A stretch of DNA of 64,000 nucleotides from Bacteroidales bacterium (GCA_017443265.1 JAFSOU010000092.1:35421-99420), one strand, 5' to 3'; positions 51,082-60,373 are shown, counted from the stretch's first letter. The notes: generated from the sequence alone by a model not told the origin. Program-made: numbers and translations.

Positions 51082-52449
51082 ATGACCGACAGTCAGAAAA
51101 CATATTATTTCCTCGGCATCGGCGGCATCGGAATGAGCGCCCTGGCACGTTATTTCCATTCGCTGGGATACCGTGTATGCGGCTACGACCGCACCCGCAC
51201 CGCCCTCACCCGACAGCTCGAGGCCGAAGGCATGGAAATACATTACGATGAGGATATCAATCAGATACCCAAGCAGTTGGATTTGGTGGTTTACACCCCT
51301 GCCATCCCTGCCGACAACCAAGAGTTTGTGTATCTGCAACAGTTGGGCGTGCCGGTGAAGAAACGCGCTGCGGTGCTGGGCGAGATTGCCAACGCAAAGA
51401 AATGCATTGCCGTGGCCGGCAGCCATGGCAAAACCACCACCACGGGGCTGATAGCACACATACTGCACAACAGCCACTTGGGATGCTCAGCCTTTTTGGG
51501 CGGCATAGCCAAAAATTTCGACAGCAACCTTGTGGTGAACCACGACAGCGATTTTGTTGTTGTTGAGGCCGACGAGTACGACCGCTCTTTTCTGCAGCTC
51601 AGCCCGATGTTTTCGGTTATAACCTCCGCCGACCCCGACCACCTCGACATCTACGGCACACATCAAAACCTGCTCGACGCTTTCGCCACCTTTGCCAACA
51701 AAACCAACCCCGAAGGCGGATTGATACTAAAAAGCAGCCTCGATTTCGAGATAGACGAGAACATACCCCTCGACCGCTACTCTTTCGACGACCTCGAAGC
51801 CGAATACTACACGTGGAACGTGCGCAATTACAAGGGCAACTACTATTTCGATTTCCACACCCCCGAAAAGGTGTATTACGACATGGAGATGATAGGCTCG
51901 CCGCTGTACAACATCGAAAACGCTGTGGCGGCCATGGCCGTGGCTCTGAAATGCGGTGTCACCGAGGATGAGCTACGCGCCGCCCTTAAGTCGTTCCAAG
52001 GCATACGCCGCCGTTTCGACTACCGCATAAAAACCCCCGACTTTGTGTTCATCGACGACTACGCTCACCATCCGCACGAGATAGAGACCTGCATCCAGTC
52101 GGTGAAACTGCTTTACCCCGACAAGCGTGTGGTGGGAGTGTTCCAGCCGCACCTCTATACGCGCACAGCCAATTTCGCCGACGGTTTCGCGCAAGCCCTC
52201 ATGCCTCTCGACGAGATAGTGCTGCTCGACATCTACCCCGCCCGCGAGAAACCCATACCGGGCGTAACCTCGCATCTTATCCTGCACAAAATCAACAAGA
52301 TGAACAAGTACCTCTGCAGCAAGGGCGACCTTTGCGACATTTTGGTGGCCCTTTATCCCGAAGTGCTTGTAACCATGGGCGCCGGCGACATCGACGCATT
52401 GCTGCCCGACATACAGAAAACCTTTGAAGAGGAACACGACATACATTAA
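51082..52449 (+). CDS. murC: UDP-MurNAc-L-alanine ligase
   Basis: 455 residues. N-terminal GIGGIGMSALARYF, ATP loop VAGSHGKTTTTGLIAH, VVEADEYDRSFLQLSP and the C-terminal FIDDYAHHPHEIETC motif. First Mur ligase of the pathway. Five bases after murG. Confidence 0.95.
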   Translation: MTDSQKTYYFLGIGGIGMSALARYFHSLGYRVCGYDRTRTALTRQLEAEGMEIHYDEDINQIPKQLDLVVYTPAIPADNQEFVYLQQLGVPVKKRAAVLGEIANAKKCIAVAGSHGKTTTTGLIAHILHNSHLGCSAFLGGIAKNFDSNLVVNHDSDFVVVEADEYDRSFLQLSPMFSVITSADPDHLDIYGTHQNLLDAFATFANKTNPEGGLILKSSLDFEIDENIPLDRYSFDDLEAEYYTWNVRNYKGNYYFDFHTPEKVYYDMEMIGSPLYNIENAVAAMAVALKCGVTEDELRAALKSFQGIRRRFDYRIKTPDFVFIDDYAHHPHEIETCIQSVKLLYPDKRVVGVFQPHLYTRTANFADGFAQALMPLDEIVLLDIYPAREKPIPGVTSHLILHKINKMNKYLCSKGDLCDILVALYPEVLVTMGAGDIDALLPDIQKTFEEEHDIH

Positions 52450-52457
52450 TATATAAT

Positions 52458-53255
52458 ATGAAAAGCCGTTACTCGAAATTATTGAAAATACTGCTGCTTG
52501 TAGCCGTTGTGGTTGTGATTGTGGTGGCCAACGTGTCGCACCGCAACACATCCATAAAGGAGGTGGCCGTAACTGTCGATTATTCGGGCAACGACACCCT
52601 TGTTACCGCCGCCCAGCTGCGTGGCACGGTGTTGGAAAAATATCGCGACATCAAAAACCAGCCTGTCAGCGAGGTGGATCTGGAAGGCATTCGAAAAGCT
52701 GTAAAGGCCAATCCATACGTTGAGGAAGCCACCGTCTCGGTATCGGTAAGCGCCGAGGTGATGATAAACGTAACCCAACGCTCGCCCTTGGTACGGGTGT
52801 ATTTGAAAAACACACAGTTCTATCTCGACAACTACGGGCGTTACATGCCCATCAGCTCGGTGAAAAACCAACGGGTGATCATAGCCAACGGCTTTATTAA
52901 AAAAGATTTTCCCGGCAAGCCCAAAGACCTTGACTTGGAAAAACTAATGGCAGCCGACACTTCGGCCGCTAATTATGGCATAGTGAAAATTTATTGTCTC
53001 GCAAAATACATCAACGCCGACGAAAAAGCCAAAGCCCTCTTCGACCAGATTTATCTGAACGAGAACGGCGACCTCGAGATAGTGCCGAAACTTGGCGACC
53101 ACGTGGTGATTATCGGCGGCACCGACCACCTCGACGAAAAATTCGAGAATCTCTACGCCCTTTACGATGACGGTTTCTCGAAAGTCGGTTGGGACAAATA
53201 TTCGTTTGTAAATTTAAAATACATTGATCAAATAATTTGTACTAAAAAACAGTAA
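52458..53255 (+). CDS. ftsQ: FtsQ/DivIB-like division protein
   Basis: 265 residues, bitopic: short cytoplasmic start, membrane segment about 10-25 (LLLVAVVVVIVVANV), then a POTRA-like region (VDLEGIRKAVKANPYVEEAT) and a beta domain (FYLDNYGRYMPISSVKNQRV). Identified by position between murC and ftsA and by the topology. Bridges early and late divisome parts. Confidence 0.88.
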   Translation: MKSRYSKLLKILLLVAVVVVIVVANVSHRNTSIKEVAVTVDYSGNDTLVTAAQLRGTVLEKYRDIKNQPVSEVDLEGIRKAVKANPYVEEATVSVSVSAEVMINVTQRSPLVRVYLKNTQFYLDNYGRYMPISSVKNQRVIIANGFIKKDFPGKPKDLDLEKLMAADTSAANYGIVKIYCLAKYINADEKAKALFDQIYLNENGDLEIVPKLGDHVVIIGGTDHLDEKFENLYALYDDGFSKVGWDKYSFVNLKYIDQIICTKKQ

Positions 53256-53260
53256 TTGTT

Positions 53261-54652
53261 ATGGATAAACAAATAATCGTAGGGTTGGACATCGGTACAA
53301 CAAAAATTGCCTGTCTCATCGGAGTACGGGACGAAGAAAACAAAGGCAAAATCAAAATCATCGGCCACGGCAAAGTGGCGTCGGTGGGCGTGGAACACGG
53401 CGAAGTGATAAATATCCTCTACGCCATCGAATCGATAAAACAAGCTGTGGCAATGGCAGCCGAGGAGGCCAACTGCTCGGTGAAAGACGTGTATGTGGGC
53501 ATAGCCGGACAGCACATCCAAAGCCAGAAAAACCGCGGTGTGATAAGCATACCCCCTCAGCAGCCTTTTATCGAGGAAAAAGATGTGAAACGCCTTATCG
53601 AGGAACAGTACAACATTCCCCTCGACCCGGGTGTGGAAATCATACACATCTTCCCGCAGACTTATTTTGTGAACAACGAGGAACTGCACGACATCAGTCC
53701 CGTCGGGTGTCCTGGAGTGCGTCTGTCTGCCGATTTCCATATCGTTACCGGAAAGACTAACAACATCAAGAACATCATCGCCAGCGTGCAGCGCGCCGGA
53801 CTCAATGTCAAGGGCATAGTGCTTGAGCCTATAGCCTCTGGAATGTCGGTGCTTACGCAGGAAGACCGCGACGCAGGTGTGGCTCTCGTCGATATAGGCG
53901 GCGGCACCACCGATGTGGCCATCTTCACCGAAGGCGTTATCCGCCACACCCACGTGATACCACTCGCGGGAAAATCCATCACCGAAGACATCAGGAAAGG
54001 TTGCTCCGTGCTGCCCGACACCGCCGAGCGGCTCAAAGTGCAGTTCGGCTCCTGTCTGCCCGAATGCGTACCCGACGAAGTGGTCTCTTTCCCCGGAATA
54101 CGCGGAGCGTCGCCTCGACTTGTAGAGGTGAAAACCCTCGCCAACATCATCAAAGCACGCACCAGCGACATTATCGACCTTGTCCACTGCGAAATTGTCG
54201 AATCCGACACCGAAAAACAGCTTGTGGGAGGCATTGTGCTCACCGGCGGCGGCGCCAAACTGAAGGACATCGTTAACTATACCTCGTACAAAACAGGCAT
54301 TAGCACACGCATCGGCACCCCCAACGAACATGTCACCATCGCTGCCGAAAGCAAGAGCGCCGACTTCTCCGACCCAATATACGCTACGGGTATCGGTTTG
54401 GTGCTATATGGTTTCGAAGAAATAGACAAAGAAAAGGAAAAATTGGAAAAAGAGAAACAGCACGAACCACAACCCCAACCCAAACCCGATGACAAAATAG
54501 ATCCCGACATACTCGACGATACTCCCGAAGAACCAGAATCCCAACCCGGCGACAACGGCAAAAATGGAAAAGGTGGAAATGGCGGAAAAGGTTTTATTCG
54601 CGTTGTGGACAAATGGCTTAAGGATTTTCTCAAAGACGAAAACGTGGATTAA
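53261..54652 (+). CDS. ftsA: Cell division protein FtsA
   Basis: 463 residues. Actin-fold phosphate loops VGLDIGTTKIACLIG (about 8-22) and VALVDIGGGTTDVAIF, SHS2/1C region, adenosine motif VLTGGGAKLKDI. The C-terminal tail is long, acidic and low-complexity (EKEKEKLEKEKQHEPQPQP; GKNGKGGNGGK) and ends in a likely membrane-binding amphipathic helix FIRVVDKWLKDFL. Tethers FtsZ to the membrane. A hairpin lies between it and the following FtsZ paralogue. Confidence 0.95.
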   Translation: MDKQIIVGLDIGTTKIACLIGVRDEENKGKIKIIGHGKVASVGVEHGEVINILYAIESIKQAVAMAAEEANCSVKDVYVGIAGQHIQSQKNRGVISIPPQQPFIEEKDVKRLIEEQYNIPLDPGVEIIHIFPQTYFVNNEELHDISPVGCPGVRLSADFHIVTGKTNNIKNIIASVQRAGLNVKGIVLEPIASGMSVLTQEDRDAGVALVDIGGGTTDVAIFTEGVIRHTHVIPLAGKSITEDIRKGCSVLPDTAERLKVQFGSCLPECVPDEVVSFPGIRGASPRLVEVKTLANIIKARTSDIIDLVHCEIVESDTEKQLVGGIVLTGGGAKLKDIVNYTSYKTGISTRIGTPNEHVTIAAESKSADFSDPIYATGIGLVLYGFEEIDKEKEKLEKEKQHEPQPQPKPDDKIDPDILDDTPEEPESQPGDNGKNGKGGNGGKGFIRVVDKWLKDFLKDENVD

Positions 54653-54678
54653 TTTGTTTATCCAAATACAATAATCGT

Positions 54679-54715
54679 GGGACTTCCGGATGTTATAGAA
54701 GGAAGTCCCTATTTT
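54679..54715 (+). terminator. Hairpin between ftsA and the FtsZ paralogue (attenuator?)
   Basis: Perfect 9-bp stem GGGACTTCC/GGAAGTCCC (54679-54687, 54701-54709) followed by TATTTT. The T-tail is weak, so it may reduce rather than stop transcription into the ftsZ genes. Confidence 0.5.
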
Positions 54716-54726
54716 AAATTGATACT

Positions 54727-55746
54727 ATGGAATTTATAGCACCAAAACACTTGTCGTCATACATCAAGGTTATTGGTGTGGGCGGCGGCGGAGTAAATGC
54801 CGTAAACCACATGTTCCGTCAAGGCATTGTGGGAGTGGATTTTTTTGTCTGCGACAATGACTGCCACCATATCGAGCAAAGTCCGGTTCCTACCAAAATC
54901 CGCCTCGAACCCGAGTCAAGCCACCCCACACCATTGGAAGTACACGACAGCGTTGTACAAAATGCCGGAACAATAAAGGATTATCTTTCCGAAAACACAA
55001 AGATGCTTTTCATCATGGCAGGAATGGGCAGCACCACAGGCACAGTAGCGGCACCTGTTATCGCACATATTGCCAAGGAGATAGAAACAGGAGACGAGTA
55101 TATTCCTGAAATCCTTGTGGTGGCCGTGGTTACCATGCCTTTCCGTTTCGAGGGCAAAGCTCGCATAGACAAGGCACTTGAAGGGCTGGAGGCATTGCGT
55201 TCAAAAGTCGATTCCATCATTGTTATGGAAAACAACAAGTTGCTGGAGGGTGAAAAATTAACTTTCAGCCAGTGTTTCGCCAAAGCGGATGAAATGATGT
55301 CGTCGGCAGTTAATTGCTTAATCACCCCACTGGCAAGCCACTCGTTGATAAATGTCGATTTCCGCGATTTGGCAATGGTTTTGAATGGCGGCGGCGACAC
55401 CTTTATGGGCATTGGTGTGGCCCAAGGCGAAACGCGTTGCCTGGACGCTATGCTGCAGGCCTTGCAAAAACCGCTCACCACAATTTCGGATATGTCCGGA
55501 GCACGTACGGTTTTCTTGCATTTCAGTTTTAGCAAAGAGCACGAACCCACAATTGATGAGCTGGAACAGGCCTTCAGCTATTTCAACGGGGTATGTGTAA
55601 TACAACCAGTTGTGAGATATGGCATAGGCTACGACGAAACCCTTGGCGAAAGTCTTAAGGTAATCGTTGTGGCAACCGTTATACAGCCCATAGATATGGG
55701 TCCTGACACCCGTACAGCAGGTGTGCCGTTGTTTCCATTTTTTTAA
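54727..55746 (+). CDS. Divergent FtsZ paralogue without an intact GTP-binding signature
   Basis: 339 residues. Clearly FtsZ: FIAPKHLSSYIKVIGVGGGG at the start and VVTMPFRFEGKARIDKALEG in the middle, nearly identical to the canonical gene 150 bases downstream. Yet the tubulin signature GGGTGTG is GSTTGTV (101-107), NTDA is DNDC, and the LGAGG-P guanine-side loop is replaced. The T7 loop NVDFRD (N209, D211, D214) is kept. It ends right after the globular domain, with no linker and no FtsA-binding tail. It may not bind GTP normally but could contact canonical FtsZ through T7, for example capping or tuning filaments. No stop or frameshift is seen, so it is not a simple pseudogene. Confidence 0.9.
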   Translation: MEFIAPKHLSSYIKVIGVGGGGVNAVNHMFRQGIVGVDFFVCDNDCHHIEQSPVPTKIRLEPESSHPTPLEVHDSVVQNAGTIKDYLSENTKMLFIMAGMGSTTGTVAAPVIAHIAKEIETGDEYIPEILVVAVVTMPFRFEGKARIDKALEGLEALRSKVDSIIVMENNKLLEGEKLTFSQCFAKADEMMSSAVNCLITPLASHSLINVDFRDLAMVLNGGGDTFMGIGVAQGETRCLDAMLQALQKPLTTISDMSGARTVFLHFSFSKEHEPTIDELEQAFSYFNGVCVIQPVVRYGIGYDETLGESLKVIVVATVIQPIDMGPDTRTAGVPLFPFF

Positions 55747-55810
55747 CCTCCCAAAACAGTTATCAACAAAAACTAACAGAAATCTGTTGAAAACAACATT
55801 GACAAAGACT

Positions 55811-55840
55811 TTTGTAACAAGAATATAAGTCGTAAATTTA
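55811..55840 (+). promoter_or_regulatory. Possible promoter before canonical ftsZ
   Basis: TTTG (55811-55814), 18 bases, TAAATTTA (55833-55840); the last base departs from TAnnTTTG. The 150-base gap, rare in this cluster, supports separate control of ftsZ. Confidence 0.35.
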
Positions 55841-55896
55841 CAAATCGTTTGTCTGTAATAAAAAAGTATATAAATTATTGAAACACAAAGGTATAT

Positions 55897-57564
55897 ATGA
55901 CAGCACCTATGAATTTTATAGCACCAAAAGAGGAATCTTCGTACATTAAAGTGATCGGCGTGGGCGGCGGCGGAGTAAATGCCGTCAACCACATGTGCCG
56001 TCAAGGCATTGTGGGAGTGGATTTTATTGTATGCAATACCGATGCCAAATCTTTGGCAAGCAGCCCCGTAACTTCGAAACTGCAACTTGGCGAAGGCTTG
56101 GGAGCCGGCGGAAGACCCGAAGTGGCTAAAGAATACGCCGAGGAGGCCAAAGACCGTATCAAAGAAGAACTTGCCGGCACTAGGATGCTCTTCATAACAG
56201 CTGGTATGGGCGGCGGCACAGGCACAGGCGCCTCTCCGGTTATCGCAGAGATAGCCAAATCGATAGAGACAAACGACCCGCACATGCCCGAGGTTCTTGT
56301 AGTGGCCATTGTTACCATGCCTTTCCGTTTCGAGGGCAAGGCTCGCTTGGATCAGGCACAGGAAGGGCTGGAGGCACTGCGTTCGAAAGTCGATTCCATC
56401 ATTGTTATCGACAACAACAAGGTGTTCATGGGTGAGCGTATAAAATTCAGCCAGTGTTTCGCCAAAGCCGACGACGTGTTGCTCACAGCTGCCAAGAGCG
56501 TTGCCGAGATGATAACGGTAAACTCCTACATGAATGTCGATTTGCGCGATGTGAACAGCGTGATGTCGAAGAGCGGCACCGCAATAATGGGATCGGGAAT
56601 AGCCAGCGGCGAAAACCGTGCCATCGAGGCAATAGAAGAAGCCATGAAATCGCCCCTGCTCAACGATATCGACATCACCGACTCGCAGAAAATACTGCTT
56701 CATATCACCTGCAGCGGGGAGTATGAGTGCGATAGCGACGAAATAGAGGAAATCACCGAAAAGATTACCACCACCTGCAAAAACTCACCCAACCTGAAAA
56801 TGGGTATCGGCATCGACGATACTTTGGGCGAAAACCTGCGAGTGATATTGGTGGCCACCGGTTTCCAGTCAAAGCCGTCGAAACCCGAACCCATAAATGT
56901 TGTCGATCTCAATTCGATCAAAGGTTTGGGCAGCAGGGATTTCCGTCGCTTGGACGAGGGAAAAAAAGCTGAACCTACAACAGCCGTTGTAACCGATTTT
57001 GTCCAACTTCCCAAGACAAACCAGCCTCAAGAAGTAAAACCTTTTGAGGCCGCAGCTCCGGCCACAGCTCCTGAAACACGCGTGGTCCATCAGCTCAGCA
57101 CCGACATGGAACCCGCAAAACCCGCCTTTGAGCCTGTTGCCAAAAAAGAGGAGGCACCCATCGACAATCTTTTCACTGTTACCAGCAGGGAAGAGTTTGA
57201 ATCCTCTAAAGCTCAGCCCCAGCAAGCACCGGTGATGCAGGCACCTGCACCACAGCCCGAACCCGTCAATGTTCATCAAGAGGTAGCCGCCCCCGCTCCT
57301 GCAGTGGTTGAAACCGTCGATGAACAGCAGAACAACGCCACAAAAGATCTGGTGATTTCAAGAATGGCGGGTATCAAAAAACTGAAAGAGATAATGAGCA
57401 CCCCCGGCGGCCTGTCCGCAGTGGAAAACAAGGCGGCATACGAGCGCCAAGGCGTAAAGCTGTCCTCGGCTCACGAAGCCGAACAGAGCGAGGTGGGCCG
57501 CAACATCGTTGACAAGGACGGCAAAATCCAGCCCAACTCCTATGTCTTCACCAATGTGGATTGA
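55897..57564 (+). CDS. ftsZ: Cell division protein FtsZ (canonical)
   Basis: 555 residues, long as in Bacteroidetes. GTP-binding parts are intact: GVGGGGVNAVNHM, CNTDAKSL, GLGAGGRPE, tubulin signature GMGGGTGTGASP (103-114), T7 loop NVDLRD. After residue about 330 there is a long Pro/Ala/Glu-rich linker (PAPQPEPVNVHQEVAAPAPA), then a conserved C-terminal stretch (ISRMAGIKKLKEIMS; ENKAAYERQGVKL; NSYVFTNVD). Forms the Z-ring. Last gene of the dcw cluster. An alternative start is the ATG at 55909. Confidence 0.97.
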   Translation: MTAPMNFIAPKEESSYIKVIGVGGGGVNAVNHMCRQGIVGVDFIVCNTDAKSLASSPVTSKLQLGEGLGAGGRPEVAKEYAEEAKDRIKEELAGTRMLFITAGMGGGTGTGASPVIAEIAKSIETNDPHMPEVLVVAIVTMPFRFEGKARLDQAQEGLEALRSKVDSIIVIDNNKVFMGERIKFSQCFAKADDVLLTAAKSVAEMITVNSYMNVDLRDVNSVMSKSGTAIMGSGIASGENRAIEAIEEAMKSPLLNDIDITDSQKILLHITCSGEYECDSDEIEEITEKITTTCKNSPNLKMGIGIDDTLGENLRVILVATGFQSKPSKPEPINVVDLNSIKGLGSRDFRRLDEGKKAEPTTAVVTDFVQLPKTNQPQEVKPFEAAAPATAPETRVVHQLSTDMEPAKPAFEPVAKKEEAPIDNLFTVTSREEFESSKAQPQQAPVMQAPAPQPEPVNVHQEVAAPAPAVVETVDEQQNNATKDLVISRMAGIKKLKEIMSTPGGLSAVENKAAYERQGVKLSSAHEAEQSEVGRNIVDKDGKIQPNSYVFTNVD

Positions 57565-57585
57565 ATAACCATTCAATAACTAACC

Positions 57586-57623
57586 AAAAAACGGCATCTT
57601 CGCAAGGGGAGGCCGTTTTTTTT
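57586..57623 (+). terminator. Terminator of the dcw cluster
   Basis: AAAAAACGGC/GCCGTTTTTT stem with a 16-base loop and T-run. Confidence 0.7.
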
Positions 57624-57628
57624 ATTGC

Positions 57629-57662
57629 AAAAAAAAAGACCAGCTCGATGTGAACTGGTCTT
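57629..57662 (-). terminator. Terminator of the SDR gene
   Basis: AAGACCAG/CTGGTCTT stem (57636-57643, 57655-57662) followed on the minus strand by nine U. Confidence 0.75.
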
Positions 57663-57683
57663 AGCTGTTATTTCTGAATAATA

Positions 57684-58628
57684 CTACAGAAGTTTCTTTT
57701 TGAGGGTATCCAGCATATCAACCGTCATTTTGTCGAGGTCGTATTTAGGATTCCATCCCCATTCCTTGCGGGCGCACGAGTCGTCCATGCAGTTGGGCCA
57801 GCTGTCGGCTATGGCCTGTTTGATGGGTTCGGGTTCGTAAACCATCTCGAAATTGGGCACATATTTCTTTATGGCGTTGTAGATTATTTCGGGGTCGAAG
57901 CTCATGGCTGTTACGTTGAACGAGTTGCGGTGCACCAGTTTCGAGGGGTCGGCTTCCATAATGTCAATCATGGCGCTGAGGGCGTCGGGCATGTACATCA
58001 TATCCATGAAAGTACCTTTTTTCAGCGGACATACGAATTTCTCGCCTTTCACAGCGGCGTAGTAGATTTCCACAGCGTAGTCGGTGGTGCCGCCGCCGGG
58101 CAGTGTGAGGTTGGAGATGAGTCCTGGAAAACGCACCGAACGGGTGTCCACGCCGAAACGTGTGAAATAGTAGTCGCTGAGCAGCTCGCCGGTAACTTTT
58201 GTTACGCCGTAGATGGTGGCGGGACGCTGGATGGTGTCCTGCGGAGTCATATCGTGCGGGGTGCTGGGACCGAAAGCACCTATCGAACTGGTGAACACGG
58301 CGCAGCCGAACAAGCGGGCCACCTCAAGACAGTTCACCAAGCTGCCGATACCTACGTTCCAGCCGAGCATGGGGTTCAGTTCGGCTGTGGCCGAAAGTAT
58401 TGCCGCAAGGTTGTAGATGGTGTCGATGTTGTATTTCTTAACAGCTTCGGCAATCTGCATAATCTGGGTGGAGTCGATGCGTTCGATAGGGCCGCGTTCG
58501 TAAATCTCGCCTTTCAAAGGACGGAGGTCGCTGCATACAACGTTGTCGTTTCCGTAAATGTCGCGCAATGTGCGTGTAAGCTCGGAGCCAATCTGTCCGC
58601 CGGCTCCCACAATAAGTATTTTTTTCAT
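57684..58628 (-). CDS. NAD-dependent epimerase/dehydratase family, L-threonine 3-dehydrogenase-like
   Basis: 314 residues from ATG 58628 (MKKILIVGAGGQIGSEL); the open frame further upstream is unlikely to be translated. NAD loop GAGGQIGSE, SDR catalytic YGVTKVTGE (Tyr-x3-Lys), SSIGAFGPSTP and FPGLISNLTLPGGGTTDYAV. The last pattern fits short-chain-type L-threonine 3-dehydrogenases of Bacteroidetes, which make 2-amino-3-oxobutyrate. The usual partner Kbl is not adjacent. Own promoter; single gene. Confidence 0.88.
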   Translation of the reverse strand: MKKILIVGAGGQIGSELTRTLRDIYGNDNVVCSDLRPLKGEIYERGPIERIDSTQIMQIAEAVKKYNIDTIYNLAAILSATAELNPMLGWNVGIGSLVNCLEVARLFGCAVFTSSIGAFGPSTPHDMTPQDTIQRPATIYGVTKVTGELLSDYYFTRFGVDTRSVRFPGLISNLTLPGGGTTDYAVEIYYAAVKGEKFVCPLKKGTFMDMMYMPDALSAMIDIMEADPSKLVHRNSFNVTAMSFDPEIIYNAIKKYVPNFEMVYEPEPIKQAIADSWPNCMDDSCARKEWGWNPKYDLDKMTVDMLDTLKKKLL

Positions 58629-58704
58629 TATATTACGTTTAATTATTTGAATTACAATTAATAATACAAAAATCAAGACTCTTTGTCCCCTTTTTTTGCA
58701 ATTG

Positions 58705-58736
58705 CAAATTTACGTTATTTTTTTCGTTTTTGAACA
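58705..58736 (-). promoter_or_regulatory. Promoter of the SDR gene
   Basis: TTG (58736-58734), 21 bases, TAAATTTG (58712-58705) on the minus strand. Confidence 0.55.
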
Positions 58737-58855
58737 ATGCTGACCATAAAAAAATCTACCTTTTGGGGATAAAAAAAAGCCCGCACCTACAAAAAACGGA
58801 AAATCAGCAAAATAAAAAAACAACTTTTTCGTTATTAAACACATTATTGAACGAA

Positions 58856-59977
58856 ATGGCATCGAAAAGAGCAAAAAAATCAAGACGCAAGACGCAGCCG
58901 TCGCCCGAAGTGGTTCTGGAGCAAGTGTCGCTGTTCGACGACAATCTGCAGCTCTACCACGAGCAGCTTAAGGATATTGCCGCCGCCACCGAGTACGTCT
59001 ATCTGGAGACTTTCCGTTTCAACGACGACGCCATGGGCGAGCGATTCGTTAAGGCTTTGGCCGAAAAAGCCAGACAAGGGGTGAAGGTGCGAGTGCTTGT
59101 CGACGCTTGGGGCACACGGCAGAAATTCAGTTTCTTCGACCCCATCATCAAAGCCGGCGGCGAGGTGCGTGTGTTCAAAAAACTGATACTCACGCTCAAC
59201 TTCATATCCGACAACCACCGTCGCGACCACCGCAAGATACTTGTCATCGACAACCGCATCGCCTACATCGGCTCGGCCAACATCACAGCCTACTCTCTCT
59301 CTTGGCGTGAGCTAAACCTGCGTATCGCCGACCCAATGGCACGACTGTTCCAAAAGGTGTTCAACGACAACTACGCCATCTACAACCGCCTCGACCTCGA
59401 CAAACTGCGTTTCAAACGCGACATCATCTACAACCAGATGTCGATAATACAGGAAATTCCCTCGCGTGCCCGACAGCGGTTGGCCCGCAGGTACGAGAGC
59501 ATCATCGGCAACGCCAAAAAAGAGGTCGTCGTCGAAACACCCTATTTCCTGCCAAGTCCACGTCTCCGCAAAGCCCTTACGGCAGCCGTGCAGCGCGGTG
59601 TAAAGGTTACCGTTATCTCGCCCCTCCACTCCGACGTGCAGACAGCCGACATTGTTCGCCGACACACCCTCGGATCGCTATACCACAACGGAGTAGAGAT
59701 GAAATTCTACACCCCGGGCAACCTCCACGCCAAATGCCTTATGGCCGACGGCGAGGTGTTCTCCATCTCGTCGGCAAATTTCGATTTCCGAAGCTTCCAG
59801 CACCAGCACGAACTGGCCCTCATCGGGCGCAACAAACAGATTGCAGCCCTGCTCCACGAGCATCTGCGGCAGACGCTCCAAAACTGCGTGGATTTCAACT
59901 ACGAAGAATGGAGCAACCGCTCGCGTTTCGAACGCGCAGTCGAATGGATTCTGTTCCCCCTCCGTTTTCTTATGTAG
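58856..59977 (+). CDS. Phospholipase D-family protein (cardiolipin synthase-like)
   Basis: 373 residues from ATG 58856 (MASKRAKKSRRKTQPSPEV). An upstream in-frame ATG at 58730 would add a low-complexity stretch across the promoter region. Two HKD motifs: DHRKILVIDNRIAYIGSANI and HAKCLMADGEVFSISSANFD, as in ClsA/ClsB enzymes that join phosphatidylglycerols. Unlike ClsA it has no N-terminal membrane segments, so it resembles ClsB/ClsC; other PLD-type phosphatidyl transfer is possible. Confidence 0.88.
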   Translation: MASKRAKKSRRKTQPSPEVVLEQVSLFDDNLQLYHEQLKDIAAATEYVYLETFRFNDDAMGERFVKALAEKARQGVKVRVLVDAWGTRQKFSFFDPIIKAGGEVRVFKKLILTLNFISDNHRRDHRKILVIDNRIAYIGSANITAYSLSWRELNLRIADPMARLFQKVFNDNYAIYNRLDLDKLRFKRDIIYNQMSIIQEIPSRARQRLARRYESIIGNAKKEVVVETPYFLPSPRLRKALTAAVQRGVKVTVISPLHSDVQTADIVRRHTLGSLYHNGVEMKFYTPGNLHAKCLMADGEVFSISSANFDFRSFQHQHELALIGRNKQIAALLHEHLRQTLQNCVDFNYEEWSNRSRFERAVEWILFPLRFLM

Positions 59978-60118
59978 CTATTTAATTTGTTGATAATTAG
60001 GATAAAACAAATTTTAACAATAAAAAAACATATCATTATACAATAAAAGAAGACTAACGTAGTTTTTTACTCAAAATCCGGAACCAACTCCGGTATAGTG
60101 AAATAAAAAGCATTGCCT

Positions 60119-60292
60119 ATGGTAGATGAATACAATTTTACGGGAAACACCGGCACAACAAAAAACAGAATACGCAAAATGGGAGCAAGGCTCCAACCTT
60201 CGAAAATGGCTATACGTGCCATATTGATTTACGCCGGTTGTATGCAGCAGGTGAAAACCAGCACTGCGAAATTCGCACTTAATTTGAACTGA
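60119..60292 (+). CDS. Possible small protein, 57 residues
   Basis: An ATG at 60119 opens 57 codons to TGA 60292: starts MVDEYNFTGNTGTTKNRIRK, ends TSTAKFALNLN. It is basic, with no signal peptide, and lies in an otherwise empty 395-base gap, followed by a good plus-strand terminator at 60340. No family recognised. The terminator and the absence of other genes suggest a short transcript here, coding or not. Confidence 0.4.
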   Translation: MVDEYNFTGNTGTTKNRIRKMGARLQPSKMAIRAILIYAGCMQQVKTSTAKFALNLN

Positions 60293-60339
60293 ACTGAAAA
60301 AAGATGGCGGGTGTAACTGCCCGTTTGTCGGAAAGGATT

Positions 60340-60370
60340 AAAGAGAGGCTTTCGGGTCTCTCTTTTTTTT
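60340..60370 (+). terminator. Plus-strand terminator after the small ORF
   Basis: AAAGAGAG/CTCTCTTT stem with a 10-base loop followed by a run of T; it overlaps nothing else and points away from recQ. Confidence 0.6.
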
Positions 60371-60373
60371 CCC

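Noticed and set aside
54727..55746. FtsZ paralogue as a pseudogene
   Set aside because: The frame is intact over 339 codons, with purifying-looking similarity outside the GTP loop and a kept T7 loop; a decaying copy should show stops or frameshifts.
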